The notes beneath the pieces are model-generated. The model was given only the letters and a program-made list of their open reading frames with translations. It did no database searches and was not told the DNA's origin. Positions 59,058-64,000 of a stretch of 64,000 nucleotides of DNA are shown here, piece by piece. The stretch covers positions 100,914,239 to 100,978,238 of the forward strand of contig NC_081413.1 of assembly GCF_030272615.1 (NCBI RefSeq), written 5' to 3'. The position numbers and the translations under genes are program-made. Position 1 is the stretch's first letter. Every line of letters starts with the position of its first letter. The DNA is from Cryptomeria japonica. Taxonomy: Eukaryota; Streptophyta; Pinopsida; Cupressales; Cupressaceae.

Positions 59058-61189
59058 GAATTTTGTTACAGCTTGATGCAGATTAAGAGGATTATTTTTC
59101 GTATACCATACACATGATATATTCATTATTTGATTATTTGCATCCCATGCATATTTTTGGGCATATGAGGTGATCATCATTCTTTTGTTTGTTATGAGTC
59201 AGAGATGTATTTATTCTTTATTTATGATGTACCATATGATGTATATATTGATACAGTTGTACATATACACTTCTTTGACAGTCGTTATGACATTCTTACA
59301 TGCACATATATGATGATGATTCAACTCTCTATGTATGGTACTTTTTATGCTTTTCCCGATGCATGTATGATTGACATATATAAATGTATGGATGCATGAC
59401 TATGATATGATATTCTACCATATTTTGTGATGCAAGATGTGGTGTACTATATGATATGATGTGATATGATATGTACTAACCATCTTGGTGATGCAAAATA
59501 ATACATTGATATGTTCTATATGATGTACATTCAGTCTTATGACATGGATGTTATATATTGATGACATTAGGGATTGATTATATGTTTAAATTTCCTATAA
59601 TGCAGGATATGTTGATGACATGATGTGATAATTTACAAGATGTTGTTCTTTATTGATTGCATAATATGATATGTACATGTCCTAATAATATGGTATTGAT
59701 GACATAATGCTTTTTATGATGATGCATGATGAGATATACATAATGTTTATGTTAGATGATGCATGGATATAAGATGTTTATACAACATGTAATATGCAAT
59801 GCAATGAATGAATGAATGAGTTATTTGATACCTACTAATTTATGTGTAATGCAAGATTATATGAATGCAATTCTATTATGATGAAAGATACAAAATGCTC
59901 CAAGAAATTTTCAACAAGGACAAAGGTTAGCTAGATGAAGAACGTGTGCACACTCCTAAGCGAAATTACGAAAGGAAAAGAACCATGTGAATGCAATGCA
60001 TATGCAAATGTGAATGAATCATGGAGCACAGTTATCTTTGGCACCGACTGTCATTTTAGCAAGCACTTACTTTAATATAGCATTACATATGATGCATCAG
60101 GATATGAGGAACCGAGGTGATTTTCGTAGCCAATGCATGGACTGGCTCAAATAAACACATAAAAGATTAATCTAGCACTATACAAAATTATTGAGAATGC
60201 TGCAAGAAATAGTACTAGAAAAACCACAAGAAAAGAGATATGCCCCAGTGTAACATGAGATAACCAAGACCTCATGAGGGAACAACATGGGACACATAAA
60301 AAACACACCAGGAAAAAAAAAAAAAACAAGATCAAACCCCTAGTTTTGTTATTCCTAGCACACCATGATATAAAGTATCATGGCGACCAAGAGGACAAAA
60401 AACAAAGGAGCTCAAAAGATAAAAAAAATATCAAAAGGAATCAAAGCCAACATGAGTGCCTCAGATATCTTTTGCCAAAGAGGGACTGATAGATAAGGAT
60501 TTGATGATATCTGACTAGAGGAAGGATGCATCCTGCGCAGACTAATGACTGAATGAAGCATTAATAAAAATGTTTTTGACAAAAGGAAACCTGATATGAT
60601 CATGATACCAAAGACGTTAAGTGACCTTTGTTATAAAATGTGAGAATGAGGTATGATCTTAGGAATGCAACCAACATGCACATATGAACATCGAACTAGA
60701 AACCTATGCACTAGGCACATTTTACATGACTAACCGAAAACTTATAGGACAAAGCTTACACTATGCTACAAAGATTTATACAACTCCTATGTATATGCAA
60801 CTATAATCAAGAAGACACTACACAAAAGCTCGAATGAGGACAAACATGGGGATGCACAAAAGGTTAATTGACATAGGCATTGAACAAAAGATACCATGCT
60901 AGGATGGGATTGAAGAGAGACAACAAAAAGATAATGGAACTGCCCTTATATATAGCGACTGTTTCCAGGTTTTCACCATATATACATGCCCAAGGCGCCA
61001 CCAAAGGTAGTTTTCACCATAGGACGATTTTTTTCTTTTTCTCTTTTTTTTTTTTTTTTTTGATTTTTCACTTTTTTGGGGATTTTTTTGGCTTTTTCAA
61101 TTTTTGGGGGATTTTTTGGCTTTTTCAATGCACACTGTCATGGAATATGCATAAAATTTCTTTAAATGCAAGATATTTAGGGGATCATT
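59058..61189. other. element B spacer between PMD gene and integrase
   Basis: GATGATGCATGATG-type and TATGATATGATG repeats fill 59,400-59,800. The stretch 61,020-61,130 is a T-rich low-complexity tract with GGGGATTTTTTGGCTTTTTCAAT duplicated. No protein motifs. Confidence 0.5.
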
Positions 61190-62250
61190 GAGAGAGCCCC
61201 CTTTTGGAGTAGACAACTGATAGGCTCCTGAACCATATTTGTTGTTATAACCTATGGGCCTAACCAATTAACTTCAAACTTTCCTTTCTTTTCTCTATAT
61301 TGTTGATTTCTTGGATTCTTTCTAAGCACTAGATCACCAACCTAAAAATCATGAGGATGAACTTTCTTTTGATATTGTTTCTTGAGAATAGTTTGATATA
61401 CTTGCAAGTGATCATATTCTTTATGGCATATCAAGAAGATCTAGCCAATCCATCCTTGCTACCCTATAATCATCATCAGAAACAAAATCCTTCAAGGATA
61501 TTCGTAAGGATGGTAACGCAACTTCAATCGGTAAAATTGCTTCCGTACCATAAACAAGGGAGTATGGAGTAGCGCCAATGGGAGTTCGAATATTGTTGTG
61601 GTATGCCTAAAGGCCGAGATTTAAATGGAGATGCCAATTACAACCAGTTTCATTGACAACTTTTTTTAAGATACACAATAGGGTTTTATTAGTTGCCTCA
61701 GTCAGATTGTTACCTTGCGGGTAGTATGGGGTTGACCAACGATGTTGGATATGAAATATAGAGAAAATATTATGCATGTTTTGGTTTTTAAATGGGGTTC
61801 CATTATTAGTAATGATGGTAGAGGGGACTCCATAGTGGCAAAGGATATGACACAAGATAAATTTTGAAACTTGAACACCAATGTTAAGAGTAAGGGGAAT
61901 GGCTTCAACCCATTTGGTAAAGTACTCAGTAGTTGCAATGATAAAATTGTGTCCATCTGAAGAAGAAGGATGAATTTTACCCACTAGATCAAGGCCCCAT
62001 GTGGAAAAAGGCCATCGTGTCATGGTAGGTTGGAAATCTTGTGATGGAACATGAATTAGGTCACTATGTTGAGGACAAGGTAAGCATTTCTTTAAAAACT
62101 CACAACAATCATGTTCTATTATGGGCCAATAATATCCCACTCTCAAAAGTTGGTTGGCAAGGACATACCCACTCATATGAGCACCACAAGTTCTGGCATG
62201 CACTTCTTTCATCACAAAATTAAATTTGTTTGAATTGAGACATCTAGCAA
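61190..62250 (-). pseudogene. element B integrase
   Basis: The open part at 62,215-61,607 has a HARTCGAHMSG...CLPCPQH zinc region, Asp in WGLDLVGKI, Asn in place of the second catalytic Asp (ITNNGTPF, codon 61,807-61,805), and Glu in NLTEATNKTL. The C-terminal part continues in lower coordinates (RTPIGATPYSLVYGTEAILP, then GSGAYQLSTPKG near 61,200) with stops and frameshifts. The Asp-to-Asn change fits a G-to-A transition on the coding strand. Confidence 0.88.
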
Positions 62251-62559
62251 GGATGTCATGATAGTGTCAACGATATAGATTATCTCCTATAATTGTAAAT
62301 CAGGCACATCGAAGGATAAGATTTGATGGTCGAGATATGTTAGGTGGAAGGGTATTATCTTTAAGATAAGCATAAATTCCATGATAACAGGGTGGTTAGG
62401 GATCAAAAATGTTACACACCATATCTATATGTGATGTTTCAAAAGTTGGCTAAAGAAGTTATTCAATCAGGAATTTATACTTTTGACTATTCGACTCCAT
62501 TGCAATTAGTGACCCAATAGTACCCATGGCATTAGCTACTTTATTCTACGCTCTTGGGA

Positions 62560-62900
62560 CTTGACCAAAAGTGATATTCTAAAATTTCTTCTTGAGGCCA
62601 TTAGCCATTCTCTTGTATGACAATAACTTATCACCCTTGGTTTGATATTCATCATTTACTTTTTTAACAACTAACTGTGAATCCCCATAAGCAAGGATAT
62701 AAGCAATATTCCATTGCATAGCCATTTTAAGTCCTGCAATGAGACCTTCATACTCAGTAATATTATTTGTACAAGGGAAAGACAATTTGAAATATTTAGG
62801 AAGAAGATCACCTTGTGGTGTGACAAACAAGAAACCTGCTCCTGACCCATTCTTTGTATGTGATCCATCGAAATAAAGTTTCTATGGACTCTATGTTGCA
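62560..62900 (-). pseudogene. element B second RNase H
   Basis: FVTPQGDLLPKYFKLSF, NNITEYEGLIAGLKMAMQW and AYGDSQLVVKKVNDEYQ are conserved with the second RNase H of element A. The N-terminal FDG part is shifted out of frame near 62,870. Confidence 0.85.
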
Positions 62901-62987
62901 ACTGTAAAAAACATACTCATCTAGAAATTCTACAATTAAAGGATGAGTATCTACTAGGGGAGTTTCTGCTAATTGATCTACAATTAC

Positions 62988-64000
62988 CTATCCTTTGATG
63001 ACCTTTCTATCTACATACTGGATATCAAACTCACTGAGCAACATGACCCATTTAGCCATATGGCCAATTAAATTTGTTTTGGATAACATGTATTTTAGAG
63101 GATCAATTTTAGAAATGAGCTTAACTATATGACTAAGCATATAATATTGAAGCTTTTGTGAACAAAAAATAACAACTAGACATGTTTTTTCCATGGGTGA
63201 ATAATTAAGCTCATATCCAATCAAGGTTCAACTAATGTAATAAATGGCACACTCTTTTCCTTGATCATCATGTTGGGCAAGGAGTGCTGCCACTCCCACT
63301 AGAGTAATTGAAATATATAGAAGGAATGGTCTTCTTGGAATGGGTGGCATCAACATTGGAGAATGAGATAAATATTCTTTTATTCTATCAAATGCATGCT
63401 GACATTGAGCATCTCACTTGAATTATGTACCTTTCTTGAGAAAATGTGTGAATGGTTGACATTTATCTACCAACTGAGCAATAAATTGCTTGATAGATTA
63501 CAGCTTTCCTTGAAGGCTACACAAATTTCTCAGTGTTTTAGGAGGAGACATTCCTAGAATTGCCTTGACTTTCTTAGAGTCAACTTCAATGTCGTGCCTG
63601 GAGACTATAAAAACAAGGAGTTTACCTAATGTATCTCCAAATACACACTTTTAAGGATTGAGGCGTAACTTTTATTTAGCCAAAGGTTCAAAAATTTGTT
63701 CAAGGATAGCTAGATGTTCTGCCCTGGTTTTTTATTTTCCTAGAATGTCATCTACATAATCCTCCAGTATCTTATGCATGTGATCATGGAATATTACTGT
63801 CATATCATGTTGATATATGGTACCTACCTTCTTAAGACCAAAGGGCATAACTTGATAAAAAAAGGTGCCCCAGGGAGTGGTAAATGTTGTTTTATATTGA
63901 TCATTCTCTGCAATTTTTATCTGATTATAACTTGAAAAACCATCCATAAGGGAGAGAATCTTATGTCTTGTTGTCAAATCCACTAAGATATAAATGTTAG
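62988..64000 (-). pseudogene. element B reverse transcriptase and RNase H (truncated by window)
   Basis: RT at 63,983-63,732 has LSLMDGFSSYNQIKIAENDQ, TPWGTFFYQVMPFGLK and YVDD at 63,759-63,748. RNase H ends at 63,224-62,988 with YELNYSPMEKTC, IDPLKYMLSKTNLIGHMAKW and LLSEFDIQYVDRK. Between them are several stops and frame breaks. Unlike element A, the FSSYNQIKI Tyr is intact. Confidence 0.9.

Larger units (their letters stand above)
55042..64000 (-). mobile_element. Ty3/gypsy Tat-lineage element B, minus strand, 5' part outside window
   Basis: In element orientation (right to left): RT and RNase H (64,000-62,990), second RNase H (62,900-62,560), integrase (62,250-61,190), spacer, antisense PMD gene (plus strand 56,965-59,057), spacer, polypurine tract (56,041-56,027), 3' LTR (56,026-55,042). 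gag, protease, 5' LTR and the second target duplication (predicted CTTAT) lie beyond 64,000. It is related to element A in order and motifs but clearly a different subfamily. Confidence 0.88.

Noticed and set aside
61020-61130. Phe-rich frame
   Set aside because: Poly-T low-complexity tract with a short tandem duplication.

Overview
This is plant nuclear DNA, probably from a large, repeat-rich genome. A gymnosperm would fit, but nothing here proves the taxon. The evidence is one spliced gene with short canonical GT-AG introns, plant-type Ty1/copia and Ty3/gypsy (Tat lineage) LTR retrotransposons, tRNA-derived SINEs, and AT-rich spacer. There are no bacterial operons, CRISPR arrays, rRNA or tRNA genes.

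Layout. 1-2.5 kb: an apparently intact five-exon gene for a 546-residue plant RCC1-repeat protein, the only host gene I can support. 2.5-17 kb: AT-rich spacer with short tandem repeats, a SINE with a perfect 12-bp target duplication (8,091-8,310), a 22-bp G-box palindrome upstream of a TATA-like box (11.45-11.51 kb), and a degenerate tandem block (15.0-16.46 kb). 17-32.9 kb: eroded transposon debris. It includes two LTR-like ends facing each other, a decayed copia fragment, a copia LTR with primer-binding site, a 345-bp duplicated TA-rich unit and GC-rich dyad modules. 32.9-64 kb: a nested stack. A copia element on the minus strand has been split twice. Tat-lineage element A (36,419-54,019, plus strand, both LTRs, 5-bp duplication AAAAC) sits in the copia GAG-pre-integrase/integrase region. 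Element B (from 55,042 past the window end, minus strand) sits in the copia gag. A SINE later landed in the gag of A.

The most interesting feature is shared by A and B. Each carries, between its integrase and its 3' LTR and on the opposite strand to pol, a decayed reading frame of about 700 codons. It encodes a plant-mobile-domain (PMD, aminotransferase-like) protein with a coiled-coil C-terminal part. The two copies have closely similar length, orientation and spacing, so the antisense gene looks like a stable component of this lineage rather than a chance capture.

All transposon proteins are broken by stops and frameshifts. In element A many stops are explained by C-to-T or G-to-A transitions, as expected for methylated, silenced copies. 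The order of events is copia first, then A and B (relative order unknown), then the SINE in A.
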